DNA of 44,326 nt from Actinomycetota bacterium (GTDB taxonomy: Bacteria; Actinomycetota; Geothermincolia; Geothermincolales; RBG-13-55-18), in contig QZKE01000003.1 of NCBI GenBank assembly GCA_003598015.1, positions 1 through 44,326 of the forward strand, in the 5' to 3' direction. The notes under the pieces were generated by a model. It was not told the DNA's origin, did no database searches, and worked only from the letters and a program-made list of their open reading frames with translations. Positions 24,268 through 31,909 of this stretch are shown one piece after another. Position 1 is the first letter of the stretch. Every line of letters starts with the position of its first letter. Position numbers and translations under genes: made by a program.

Positions 24268-25944
24268 TCAATCACCCCGCGCGCGTATGCGCCGCGGTAC
24301 AAGACGCTTGAGCTGGCGCGACAGCATATCCTTGAGGGTGGTCAACTCCTCCATGCCCATGATATGGGCTACGTAGAAGAAAACCACGATGCCTTCGACC
24401 ATGGGCAACAGCATCTCCAGGAGGTCTCTCCACAATCCTGATGCCGGGTGGAGCTGCACGATGAGGTAATGGGATGCATATATGACTACGGCCATGGCCG
24501 CGGCGGCGACGAGCGTCTTGGCGGCGGTGGACAGCACGCGCCTTCCTCCCAGGCGCCCCAGGCGCAGGCGGAGCACGGTGCCATCGATGAGCATGGAGAA
24601 GAAATACGCGGTGGCAAATCCCAGCGCCAGGCCTTTCACTCCCATCCAATTGAAGAAGAGCAGGTTCGCGCCGATATTGATGGCCACCACGAAACAGTTG
24701 ATGATCATAGGCGTGCGCGTATCCTGCATGGAGTAGAAGGTCTTGGTCAGCAGCATATCGATGGAGTATGGGATCAGGCCCAGGGAGAAGAAGAAGAGGA
24801 CGCTCGAGAGCAGCTCGGTATCTCCCGCCTTGAAGAAGCCGTGCTGCAGGAGGAAGCGGATGATGGGCTGGTTCAAGGTGAGGTAGATGACCGCGCAGGG
24901 CACGATGATCAATATGGTGGAACGGATGCCCAGGTTCATGGTGTCTTTGAACCTGGGCATCTTGCGCAGGGCGGAGTACTCGCTCATGGCCGGGAAGATG
25001 GCGGTGATGATGGATACCGCGAAGATGCCGTAGGGCAGCTGGAAGAACATCTGGGCATACTGGTAGGACGGAACCCCTCCGTCCACCTGGATGGCCAGGG
25101 CGAAAATGAACCAGGTGCCCACCTGCCAGAGGAGGATATAACCCAGCAGGGGGATGGCGAGTCGCCCTATCTTGCGTATGGCGGGGTGTTTGAAGTCGAG
25201 GACGGGGGTATAGCGCACGCCGATGCGCAGGAGCATAGGCACTTGTACCAGGGCTTGGGCTACCACCCCCAGGGTGGTGCCCACCGCCAGCACCACGAGG
25301 TGCAGGTAATTATCGCGGGGACCCGGGAGAAAGTGGAATATCACTACCGTTCCGATGACCACCAGGTTGTTGGCGATGGGCGCGAAAGCCGGCACCTTGA
25401 AGTGGCGGTACGAGTTCAGCAGTCCGCCGAAGATGGCGCTCAGGCCGTAGAAGATGATCTGGGGGACGAAGAAACGCAAGAGGAAAGTCGCCTGGTCCCT
25501 CACCACCTGGGTGGTCACATCTCCCGCGGAGTAGGAGCCGAAAAGGGTCATCAACCTGATGATGAGGGGGCTGGCCACGATACCGAGTGCGGTGACCACA
25601 CCCAGGATGATCATGGAGATATTAGTTGCCGAGCTGGCGACGTACCATGCTTCCTCCTGTGAACGGGTGCTCAGGTACTCCACGAACACCGGGATAAAGA
25701 GCGACGCGATAATGCCCCCCATGACCAGGTCGTAGATCATGTTGGGCATGGAGTTGGCGAGGTTGTAGGTGCTGGGAAGGTTGGTCTCGCCGAAACGCAG
25801 GGTCAGGCCCAGTACGTAGGCGAGCGCGGCATATCGCAGGAATCCCGTCACGCGGCTGATGGTCGTTCCCACCGCCATAACGGCGGCGTCTCTGGCGAAA
25901 ACGCCGGATTCATCCCGCGGAGCCGGCTCCATCCCCTCGGTCAC
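24268..25944 (-). CDS. murJ: Lipid II flippase MurJ (MviN family)
   Basis: A 558-residue polytopic membrane protein with about 14 hydrophobic helices and the MurJ/MviN pattern: an N-terminal ISRVTGFLRYAALAYVLG segment, GLLNSYRHFKVPAFAPIANN near residue 175, and a mid-protein SEYSALRKMPRF loop. It flips lipid II across the cytoplasmic membrane for peptidoglycan synthesis. Its GTG start overlaps the DUF6049 stop by four bases (GTGA), so the two are translationally coupled. This pairing is standard in Actinomycetota. The C-terminal basic tail ends in RRIRARGD. Confidence 0.95.
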   Translation of the reverse strand: MTEGMEPAPRDESGVFARDAAVMAVGTTISRVTGFLRYAALAYVLGLTLRFGETNLPSTYNLANSMPNMIYDLVMGGIIASLFIPVFVEYLSTRSQEEAWYVASSATNISMIILGVVTALGIVASPLIIRLMTLFGSYSAGDVTTQVVRDQATFLLRFFVPQIIFYGLSAIFGGLLNSYRHFKVPAFAPIANNLVVIGTVVIFHFLPGPRDNYLHLVVLAVGTTLGVVAQALVQVPMLLRIGVRYTPVLDFKHPAIRKIGRLAIPLLGYILLWQVGTWFIFALAIQVDGGVPSYQYAQMFFQLPYGIFAVSIITAIFPAMSEYSALRKMPRFKDTMNLGIRSTILIIVPCAVIYLTLNQPIIRFLLQHGFFKAGDTELLSSVLFFFSLGLIPYSIDMLLTKTFYSMQDTRTPMIINCFVVAINIGANLLFFNWMGVKGLALGFATAYFFSMLIDGTVLRLRLGRLGGRRVLSTAAKTLVAAAAMAVVIYASHYLIVQLHPASGLWRDLLEMLLPMVEGIVVFFYVAHIMGMEELTTLKDMLSRQLKRLVPRRIRARGD

Positions 25945-27956
25945 TTGTCCGACCTCCCCCTGGAGTGTTTCCCGCCGCGATACCTGCGCAGCAGGCGGCG
26001 CATTACGATCACCAGCGCGACGATGAAGGCAAGGCAGGCCAGGAGGATGATGGCCAGGGTGTTGATGATGGATGTATTGACGGTGATCGAGGTGCTGTCG
26101 ATCAACAGGTCGTCCGCCTCCAGCATGATATCTACGATGAAAGAGCCCTTGCGATGGGTATCGACATCGAAGATGAAGCGGTTTTCCCTCGGCTCGATAG
26201 TGACCTCCATGGAATTGCCCTGCGGGAAAGTAAGGCTGGCGTTATCCAGCCTCAAGGTGACTTTCTCGAGGGGGTAGGCCAGGGAGCTGGTCACGTCGAC
26301 GCTCAGCTTACCCTCGGTACTGGATAGGGTTACGGAGCGTTTCAGCTCGATGCTTACCTGGGAGGTCTCGCCGGCGATGACGGCATCGATGCTGGATAGA
26401 TAGGCCTGGGCGGCCGCGGCGTCCTTATCTGTCGTGAAACGGTAGTTCTCAGCAACGAGCAGAGAGAGGCGCAGACTCTCCCGCAGGGAATGGTCGGTCG
26501 GGATCATCGCGGTGAAGTCCTCGACTTTGCCTCGCACCTCCTCCAGCCTCTGCATGTAGGAAGAGGGCGTGTCCGGGTACACCGGCGCCTGTAGGGCGAC
26601 ATCCTCCAGGGGGAACTGATCGTTGTTCAGCTCTGAAAGACGCCGCGGCTGTAGCCAGGGACAGGCATCGACGGCGCCATAGAGTTCATCCAGGAAGCTC
26701 TGGGAGGGAAGAAAACCGGACGGAAAGGCGAGTACGCAGGAGCGGACCGCATAAGGCCGCTCCCTCTGCAGAACGGCCAGCTCGGCGAAGATGTTCTGCA
26801 CCATATGTGACGCGTCCCTCTCGGGAGTGCTCTCCAGGTATGCGTAGAGCGTTTCGTCCCGTACGAAGGCCTTGAGCAGGTAGCCGTTGCTGTTGACGAA
26901 ACGCACGGGTTGGGAGATGGTGGTCCCCTCCAGCAAGCGCCTGCCGGCGGCGCTCGACTCCAGGGCCTCCTGCCCCACCACCGTGAACTCCATGTCGTTT
27001 TCCACCATGCGCTGCAGCATAGCGTCGCTCAGACGGAAGAGGGGGGCTACAAAGCCTGCGACCCCGGCTCCCTCTAGCCCGAGTTCCATCTGTTCGGAGG
27101 CATCCTCCTCCCATCCCCTGGCGGCGAGGACATCCGGGTCGGCGAAGGAGAAGGTGGTGGCGATAAGGTCCGCTTCTCCCTTGTCGGACATAGTGTCGAT
27201 CGTCGCTAGGACCTCGGCCGCGCCGGCTTCCTCTTCCCCGCCGTCCTCATCCTCGGCCGCGCCCGCCAACTGCTCCAGGTCATCGTAGGTGTCTCTGGGT
27301 ATGACCAGGCTGGTGCCCACCTCCATGTTTTTCTTCATCACCCTGGCAAGGGAGTAGAGGAATCCGGGTTGGGAAGTGGAGGAGGAACATGCACTGGCCA
27401 GGCCTGTGTCCAGGTCGTTTCCCTGCGCGTCGGTGGGAGGGAGAAAATCGAGAGTCCAGAGCAGCGAGAGGTTCAACGGGTAGCCGTTGGCGGGGTCCAT
27501 GATCACCAGGAAGTTCTGGTCCGCCGACAGGACTTCCCCGCCCCGTACGAGCCTTGTCTCGAAAGGATAGACCCCTGTCTGGAGCCCCAGTCTCTTGAGG
27601 TCTATCTCGTACAGTTTATCCGTCCACTCGGAGTCGGGCGAGATGGTTTCCAGCGTACGCCTGTATATGACATAGCGGCGTGTTCCCTCCCGGAAGGATG
27701 CCAATGAGGATCGGGTGGCGGCCGATGGGTAGAGCAGGAACTCCAGGGAGATGTCGTCCGTCCTGGCGTTACCGGTGAGTTCCACTTCCACGTCCAGATA
27801 AGCCAGGTCCCCGGGAGCGTAGTAGAAGGAGTTCATGGAGGCGGAGATCCCGGCCGTCTCGTCCTGGGCTATTGCCACCTTTCCGCCGGCCGGGGGGAGA
27901 AGGAATACGATCATCACGCATGCCAGGACGGTAATCGCGATGCGGCGGATGATCAT
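25941..27956 (-). CDS. DUF6049-like exported membrane protein, MurJ partner
   Basis: 671 residues: signal peptide (about 1-30, cleaved near VAIAQ), a long extracytoplasmic region, one membrane helix near 635-658 and a basic tail. The layout and the position directly before murJ match the DUF6049 proteins of Actinomycetota (for example the gene before mviN in mycobacteria). The region around 150-450 looks like a carbohydrate-deacetylase-like barrel without clear catalytic residues; 540-620 is beta-rich. Its role is unknown but is inferred to support MurJ or cell-wall synthesis. It overlaps both neighbours by four bases. Confidence 0.75.
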   Translation of the reverse strand: MIIRRIAITVLACVMIVFLLPPAGGKVAIAQDETAGISASMNSFYYAPGDLAYLDVEVELTGNARTDDISLEFLLYPSAATRSSLASFREGTRRYVIYRRTLETISPDSEWTDKLYEIDLKRLGLQTGVYPFETRLVRGGEVLSADQNFLVIMDPANGYPLNLSLLWTLDFLPPTDAQGNDLDTGLASACSSSTSQPGFLYSLARVMKKNMEVGTSLVIPRDTYDDLEQLAGAAEDEDGGEEEAGAAEVLATIDTMSDKGEADLIATTFSFADPDVLAARGWEEDASEQMELGLEGAGVAGFVAPLFRLSDAMLQRMVENDMEFTVVGQEALESSAAGRRLLEGTTISQPVRFVNSNGYLLKAFVRDETLYAYLESTPERDASHMVQNIFAELAVLQRERPYAVRSCVLAFPSGFLPSQSFLDELYGAVDACPWLQPRRLSELNNDQFPLEDVALQAPVYPDTPSSYMQRLEEVRGKVEDFTAMIPTDHSLRESLRLSLLVAENYRFTTDKDAAAAQAYLSSIDAVIAGETSQVSIELKRSVTLSSTEGKLSVDVTSSLAYPLEKVTLRLDNASLTFPQGNSMEVTIEPRENRFIFDVDTHRKGSFIVDIMLEADDLLIDSTSITVNTSIINTLAIILLACLAFIVALVIVMRRLLRRYRGGKHSRGRSDK

Positions 27957-28852
27957 GTCGTCCTCTCCAGGTTCTCAGGTGTATGTTGCATGATGAAGCG
28001 CCCATCGGGCATGGTTTCGAAACCCAGTTTTCGGTAGAGGCCAAGGGCTGCTTCGTTGTCCTCCTGCGTGTTGACCATGAGCACCGCCGCCCCCATGTTG
28101 CGGAGGATCGATGTTATCCTGCGGGTGAGGGCCTCGCCCACGCCTTTCCCATGATGTCCGGCATGGATGCCCAGGCGTTGTAGATACCCGAACCTCCCGT
28201 TCGCGCCGCCTATGGCATATCCCAGGACTTCCCCGTCCTGCTGCGCCAGAAGGAAGGTATTGTGGTAGCAGGAGGTGGCCACGGCCTCCAGGGTGTGGGC
28301 GTCCAATCTCCAGAAATCATCGAAGGCGGTCGCATCGAGTTTCAGCACTTCGTCCTGGTACCTCTTCCTGTATCGCATGATCTCGATTGGGGCCTCCACG
28401 CCGGAGGAGTCCGATTCCCGGCGCAGATGCTTCTCCAGTAACACGATCCTGTAGATGGTCTCGAAACCCCATCGCGTGTACTCCTCGGTCTCGTATCCCC
28501 CCAGCGGCTTGGTGACAAGCCTGCTACTGCCCGCTGCGAAACTGCTCGAGGCGGCCACTCTGACCAGCCTTTTCTTAATAACACCATCTCCCCTGACATG
28601 CCACAATGCTGTGATGTCCGCTCGGCTTCTCCAGTTCCCCAACAGGATGAAAGGGGGATTGCTGCACGACCCGCCCGCAACGTAGAATACCCTTCCCCCA
28701 CTCGAGCGCATGAAGTCGAGGTAAAGGCGGCGGTTGCGGAAGAAATAGCTCCCCCTGACAGCAGGCCAGAAGGCCTTGAACATGTCGGGGTTGGCCTCGA
28801 CTATCCCCGCGTCATGGTGGCCTTGCGTCTCGGGAGCGATGATCTGGACCAC
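27953..28852 (-). CDS. GNAT-family N-acetyltransferase
   Basis: A 299-residue protein with a C-terminal GNAT domain (about 150-290). The acetyl-CoA-binding motif A reads LGIHAGHHGKGVGEAL, and motif B is NEAALGLYRKLGFE. The first 150 residues are a less conserved region that may be a second, degenerate GNAT fold. The substrate is unknown. The GTG start with GGAAGGA close upstream is tentative. Its stop overlaps the DUF6049 start (ATGA), so it belongs to the murJ operon; protein modification or cell-wall amino-sugar acetylation are both possible. Confidence 0.85.
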   Translation of the reverse strand: MVQIIAPETQGHHDAGIVEANPDMFKAFWPAVRGSYFFRNRRLYLDFMRSSGGRVFYVAGGSCSNPPFILLGNWRSRADITALWHVRGDGVIKKRLVRVAASSSFAAGSSRLVTKPLGGYETEEYTRWGFETIYRIVLLEKHLRRESDSSGVEAPIEIMRYRKRYQDEVLKLDATAFDDFWRLDAHTLEAVATSCYHNTFLLAQQDGEVLGYAIGGANGRFGYLQRLGIHAGHHGKGVGEALTRRITSILRNMGAAVLMVNTQEDNEAALGLYRKLGFETMPDGRFIMQHTPENLERTT

Positions 28853-28863
28853 TTCCTTCCCGG

Positions 28864-29652
28864 CTAGACTAGCCCCCGTATCTCTTTGAACAAGAATATT
28901 ATACCGATGGCCACCAGGAAGAAGGAGAAGAGCATCAGCACGCGCCGGTTACGGGCGCGCAGGGTGAAGAAGGAGCCCAAGTAGGCGCCGGGCATGACTC
29001 CCAGCATCATGGCCAGGGCGATGAACCAGTCGACGTGCCCCAGCTGCGTGTGGATGAGGGTTCCGGGTATGGCAAGGATAGCTATTACCACCAGGGAGTT
29101 TCCCAGGCACTCTTTGAGTTCGAGATGGAGGATGAAGAAGAAAGCGGGAACCATTATCACCCCACCCCCCAAGCCCAGAAAACCCGAGAAGAAGCCGGCG
29201 ATGAAGCCGATGATCGCGAGTTTCCATATCCGCCACAGGCGCTCTCCGCCCCTGTCCTCGAGGCGCCCATAAGGATCTCCTCCCCTGGCAGTGTTGAAGG
29301 TGCGCCATGCGAGGTAGAAGATGATCAGGGCGGTTATGATCATGATATACCGGGTGTCCACGAGGGCGGTGATATAGGAGCCCGCGGCCGTCCCCGCCAA
29401 TCCGAAAATGGAGCAGTACACGATGATGCGCGGGATGATCTTGCCCGCCCGCCAGTAGTTAAAACCTCCCACCAGGGCCGAGGGAAGGATTACGGGCAGG
29501 GGGGTACCCAGGGCGATGTCCGAAGACTGGGAGAGCAACAGCCGTATGGCGGGTGTGGTGATGACTCCGCCGCCTATCCCGAAGGCCCCGGAAGCAAAGC
29601 CGGATGCGAAGCCCAGGAGGACTATGAACAGAAATCTCGCCGCCTCAACCAA
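28864..29652 (-). CDS. TauE/SafE-family membrane exporter
   Basis: A 262-residue membrane protein with two homologous halves of about four helices each. Each half begins with the family's glycine signature: FGIGGGVITTP near residue 25 and LGLGGGVIMVP near residue 165. The family exports sulfite, sulfoacetate or other small anions. A GGGAGG site lies seven bases before the TTG start. It sits 21 bases after the YbaK-like gene and 11 before GNAT, inside one transcript. The substrate cannot be read from sequence. Confidence 0.9.
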   Translation of the reverse strand: MVEAARFLFIVLLGFASGFASGAFGIGGGVITTPAIRLLLSQSSDIALGTPLPVILPSALVGGFNYWRAGKIIPRIIVYCSIFGLAGTAAGSYITALVDTRYIMIITALIIFYLAWRTFNTARGGDPYGRLEDRGGERLWRIWKLAIIGFIAGFFSGFLGLGGGVIMVPAFFFILHLELKECLGNSLVVIAILAIPGTLIHTQLGHVDWFIALAMMLGVMPGAYLGSFFTLRARNRRVLMLFSFFLVAIGIIFLFKEIRGLV

Positions 29653-29673
29653 AGGCCGTCCTCCCAGTGAAGC

Positions 29674-30138
29674 TTATCGGATGATATCCACGACCTCGGC
29701 GTCGGCTGCCCTCACGAGGTCGTAGGAGCGAATCTTGAGGATCATATTCGGCTCCCCACCTCCCGTATACACCACGTCCTCACGCAGGGCATGGAGGTCT
29801 ATGTATTTGGCCATCTCGGTTTTCAACGCCACGGGGGGCGTGCAGCCGATGAGGTATCCGGTAAGCTGGCGCACCTCGTCCGCGTTGAGCAGCCGCAGGC
29901 TGGATGCGCCGAGCTCGGATTTCAGCTTGGTGTAATCTACCATGCGGTCCCCGGGAATCATCACCATGACCGGTTCGGCGCCGGCGATGAAGAGGACGGA
30001 TTTGATCACCTGGTCGGACCGCAGTCCGAGGACTACCGCGGCCCGCTCTGCGGTCCGCGCCGGCTCAGGCATCCTGCTGAGCTCGTGGGGGATGTTGGCC
30101 GTCTGCAGGTAGTTGTGGACGTCTACGCTGCTGAGCAA
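29674..30138 (-). CDS. YbaK/EbsC-type aminoacyl-tRNA deacylase
   Basis: A 154-residue single-domain protein of the YbaK/ProX superfamily, which hydrolyses mischarged tRNAs such as Cys-tRNA-Pro or Ala-tRNA-Pro. The conserved lysine of the active site is probably in VIKSVLFIAG, and the GCTPPVAL and YTGGGEPNMILK segments are typical. The TTG start has GGAAGGAG seven bases upstream. It appears to be the first gene of the run leading to murJ. A tRNA-Pro gene is in the same window but 17 kb away. Confidence 0.85.
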   Translation of the reverse strand: MLSSVDVHNYLQTANIPHELSRMPEPARTAERAAVVLGLRSDQVIKSVLFIAGAEPVMVMIPGDRMVDYTKLKSELGASSLRLLNADEVRQLTGYLIGCTPPVALKTEMAKYIDLHALREDVVYTGGGEPNMILKIRSYDLVRAADAEVVDIIR

Positions 30139-30284
30139 GGCTGACTCCTTCCTTGTCGGCCCAAACAGGAATGCAAGCGGCTACCGGCCTGTTTGTGCCG
30201 GAGCCGGAGGTCTTGCGCGTATTATAGCATAGTAAGCAAATGCGATATGCGAGGTCAAAAGGTGGGTCGCGGTGGCCTGATGCC

Positions 30285-30473
30285 CTATTTCAGGCCGCCC
30301 TTTCTGCCGATTTCCTGGTAGAACTTCGTTCCATATCTCTCTTTTGTCGTCTGGCCGCCCTTGCGGCCGCCTTTTTGCCCGATCTGCTGGTAGAACTCAG
30401 TCCCGTACTTCTTCAAAGTGGTCTTTCCACCCTTGCGGCCCGCTTCGCTTCGAGTCAATTTCCGGTTCGCCAT
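30285..30473 (-). CDS. KGG-repeat stress-type protein (GsiB/Em-like)
   Basis: 62 residues, highly basic and Gly/Lys-rich. It contains repeats of the EAGRKGGKTTLKKYGTEFY type: KGG at about 12-15, 30-33 and 34-37, ending in GRKGGLK. This is the pattern of bacterial stress proteins related to GsiB and plant LEA group 1, thought to protect cells in drying or heat. The start at 30473 is set by a strong AAGGAGGAGGG site; the frame is open 29 codons further upstream without support. It is monocistronic. Confidence 0.85.
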   Translation of the reverse strand: MANRKLTRSEAGRKGGKTTLKKYGTEFYQQIGQKGGRKGGQTTKERYGTKFYQEIGRKGGLK

Positions 30474-30804
30474 GAGCGATCCCTCCTCCTTGTTAAACCA
30501 CCCGATAGAGGATCCGTTCAGCGACGCAAGCTCTATCAATATTGTTTTACCCAAAGTCAAGCATATTTAACCAATTAAACGAAGCAAGGCGGATGAGTCT
30601 CCCGGCAACAGGCAGGGGCGGAAGGTAGCGTAAGGTCTGCAGTCCGGCTTAACGGATCTTTAATAGCCTGGTAGCACGTCCTTAACATCCCGCATGACTA
30701 ATAGGGTATAGAGGTGTTTCCCGCGTGGATAAGACGGTATGCATGTTGCAGGATGTAGACAACTTCGAGGGCGCGACGTTGTATGAAGCGAGGAGGTGAG
30801 AGAT

Positions 30805-31062
30805 ATGGGACAGAACGGACACAAGGACGCGGGCAAGGCAAAGACTGTCCTGTGCGACATGGCCAGGGACGGCAGCCTTCCGGTAGGCGTGAACTCCCCG
30901 GTCATGATGCGGTTAATCGAGATGTGCCGCGTCAAGAACGGGCAGGGTATTGACACCAGCCACATCGAGCGGTTCATCGAGGAAGGTATCATCGCTTCCG
31001 TAGAGGGAAGAACCCTCTACGCCGAGGTCATGCTGCAGATAGCCTACGACTCCCTGCAATGA
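30805..31062 (+). CDS. Hypothetical protein, 85 residues
   Basis: A small soluble protein with no family that I recognise. It is helical (HIERFIEEGIIASVEGRTLYAEV), mildly acidic at the C-terminus, with a basic N-terminus. A textbook AGGAGG at 30791-30796 lies eight bases before the ATG, so expression is well supported. No partner gene is adjacent. The following 200 bases hold an inverted copy of the dispersed repeat. Confidence 0.75.
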   Translation: MGQNGHKDAGKAKTVLCDMARDGSLPVGVNSPVMMRLIEMCRVKNGQGIDTSHIERFIEEGIIASVEGRTLYAEVMLQIAYDSLQ

Positions 31063-31096
31063 ATCCCGGATCTGGCACCGGCCGGGGGGTGGCGAT

Positions 31097-31147
31097 CTTC
31101 CGGCCTGGAGTCTTGGGGTAATGGTCTCGCTCGGTTGATGCTTATCC
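31097..31147 (-). repeat. Dispersed repeat, locus D (inverted, diverged)
   Basis: On the minus strand this reads like 179-228, with a core of 21 bases (31112-31132) that matches 194-214 at 20 positions. The flanks differ more. Confidence 0.6.
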
Positions 31148-31263
31148 GGCCCGGCGACAAGGCTGGCCTGAGTCGCAGGATCCTCCGAGCACCTTGCTCG
31201 CCGGGCAAGTGGGACAAGGCTGCGCATCGCCGCAGGCCGCGTTGGTGGAAGACGCACGGTGGA

Positions 31264-31623
31264 CTAATCTACCTCTTTGTCGGACCAGCCGTCGAAGGTC
31301 ACCTCCCAGGGGCCGTTCGTCCTGCGCAGGCGGAAGGTCGTCTCCTTGTACCCCGCCCCGTCGGTAGGCTGCGTATAGCCTACGATTATGTCCACCCTCA
31401 CCTCGGCCTCGCTCCCCTGTACATCCGCGTAGTTGAGTTCGCCCACTCCGCTGGTAAAGCCCAGGTTATAATCCCTCCCGCTCTCCCAGTAGCTCCGGAC
31501 TGCCCGCAGCAGTTCCTCCCTCTCCACTTCCGTCGCATTCCCCTGCGGGCCGCACGAGAGGTTGAGGAAGGCTGCGGCCAAGAAGAGCAAAAGCGCAACG
31601 AGCAAGCTTATTCTCATATACAT
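31264..31623 (-). CDS. Small lipoprotein, unknown function
   Basis: 119 residues with a lipoprotein signal: hydrophobic run LLVALLLFLAAAFLN followed by lipobox LNLSC at about residue 24. The mature part is acidic and shows strand-like stretches ending WEVTFDGWSD, resembling the small NTF2-like/SnoaL-like extracytoplasmic domains, though I cannot confirm this. No ribosome site is visible; the second ATG two codons in is equally possible. It is flanked on both sides by dispersed repeats. Confidence 0.65.
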   Translation of the reverse strand: MYMRISLLVALLLFLAAAFLNLSCGPQGNATEVEREELLRAVRSYWESGRDYNLGFTSGVGELNYADVQGSEAEVRVDIIVGYTQPTDGAGYKETTFRLRRTNGPWEVTFDGWSDKEVD

Positions 31624-31640
31624 ACGTTAAATATAGACCA

Positions 31641-31656
31641 ACACCCGACAGCCTGC
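31641..31656 (+). repeat. Dispersed repeat, locus E
   Basis: acacccgacagcctgc is identical to 5367-5382. It lies in the 286-base gap between the lipoprotein and priA, which holds no gene. Confidence 0.5.
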
Positions 31657-31810
31657 AGTATGCATCTGAGCACCCACGTTAGATGGCGAAGCGGAGCGTA
31701 GCGTTCGAAGAAAGTGTAGATAGATGTGTTCTCGTAGGCAGCGAGAGTGAAGTCTCCGATATGGGCATAGTCAAAACAGCCGAAAACCCAACCGGCCTGA
31801 GGGACTATGG

Positions 31811-31868
31811 GGTCGGCCGGAGCGGAGCGTGTCAGCGGGGCGAGACCGTTACCCCAAGGCTCGGGCCG
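31811..31868 (+). repeat. Dispersed repeat, locus F
   Basis: The 36 bases at 31833-31868 match 189-224 at 35 positions, and the left part (31822-31838) shares the gcggagcgtgtcagcgg string with 130-146. This is the best-conserved pair in the family, 31.6 kb apart. Confidence 0.8.
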
Positions 31869-31909
31869 TAAGAACACTACATAGCGTGCATGACAGGGAC
31901 TCCTCGTCC

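Noticed and set aside
24448..25662. 404-codon frame antisense to murJ
   Set aside because: murJ is unmistakable; the antisense translation is His/Gly/Glu-rich and without structure.
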